DNA from: Pseudisothecium myosuroides
Taxonomy: Eukaryota; Streptophyta; Bryopsida; Hypnales; Lembophyllaceae
NCBI GenBank assembly: GCA_951799445.1
Contig: OX637295.1
Span: 25,544,001-25,608,000, forward strand
Reading direction: 5' to 3'
Length of the DNA stretch: 64,000 nucleotides
In this document: piece after piece, positions 63,608-64,000 of the stretch
How positions within the stretch are numbered: position 1 is the first letter of the stretch
Layout: every line of letters begins with the position of its first letter
Made by a program: the position numbers and the translations under genes
Notes under the pieces: generated by a model
Told to the model about the DNA's origin: nothing
Seen by the model: the letters and a program-made list of their open reading frames with translations, nothing else
Databases searched by the model: none

Positions 63608-64000
63608 GTAACTTCCCAATCGCTTCTTGTCGTTTCACACCTTGTGCAGTGCACTCTCAATTGTGGTTGTCAAATCTCAAACTCTGTTCACGATTATCTG
63701 GGATTTTTATCTCCATCCTCTACCCCATCTGGGTCTCTGAATGCTGTAAGCGAGTACATTGATAATCATGCGGAATAGTCGTAGAGAGCCATGAGGCTTG
63801 ACAATCACCAACGATTTTTCTGCTTTTCACGTTTCCTATATTTAAACTCTTACTCGATTGTGCTGAATATAAATATGGAGTAGATCTTTGAGTATATGAC
63901 ATATATACTTCTCTCTGATCTCGGTGATCTTTCTATTTGGTTCTCTTACTTGAAAGTGGTGAAATTTGGAAGTTCATCATAGACCAGTTTTTCTGTTTGC
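63608..64000 (+). other. Callose synthase intron, or end of a truncated copy
   Basis: Follows the donor GTAACT at 63608. The next expected exon, with Leu-Leu-Ile-Trp-Gly-Glu-Ala-type motifs, is not present before the window ends. The small frames here have no resemblance to the family. Confidence 0.5.

Overview
The window is nuclear DNA of a land plant. It holds spliced GT-AG genes with plant-type products: a plant SPAK/OSR1-like STE20 kinase and a callose synthase. It also has telomere-type CCCTAAA/TTTAGGG motifs, Ty3/gypsy sequence and plant MITE families (Stowaway-, CACTA- and Harbinger-like). Base composition is AT-rich. A nearly intact piggyBac-type element is uncommon in flowering plants, so a bryophyte, lycophyte or fern is a reasonable guess, but this is inference and no species can be named.

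Layout. 1-9860: a decayed Ty3/gypsy gag-pol reading frame, entered inside gag and split by a 5754-bp piggyBac-like transposon (3747-9500). The transposon has perfect 16-bp inverted ends and a TTAA duplication, so its exact footprint is visible. 9861-17770: a second retroelement-like block around one long, stop-broken frame (12485-15370). The block is studded with an 11-bp near-palindrome, GTCAAWTTGAC and close variants. 17770-28800: repeat-derived and unassigned DNA, with a snapback MITE at 19233-19460 and an LTR-like piece near 27.2-27.6 kb.

28814-35398 (minus): a complete 15-exon STE20/SPAK-like kinase gene. 37583-40762 (minus): a small unidentified ORF, then a TlyA/hemolysin-A-type (FtsJ-fold) RNA methyltransferase gene with seven clear exons. 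Its 5' end is unresolved and lies in a region rich in telo-box motifs.

40.8-60.4 kb is gene-poor. It holds a foldback element, a 660-bp Stowaway-like element, three CACTA-type MITEs with exact 3-bp duplications, two copies of an unnamed MITE, a Harbinger-like MITE, a roughly 235-bp tandem array, a decayed coiled-coil gene remnant and long TA tracts. 60.4-64 kb (plus): N-terminal exons of a callose synthase gene that continues past the window, preceded by local tandem duplications.

The three cellular genes are independent nuclear genes with separate jobs (kinase signalling, RNA methylation, callose synthesis). Nothing suggests they act together. The most unusual features are the motif-saturated block at 10-17.6 kb and the piggyBac element, whose transposase has a very long N-terminal extension and appears to be broken by a single in-frame TAG.
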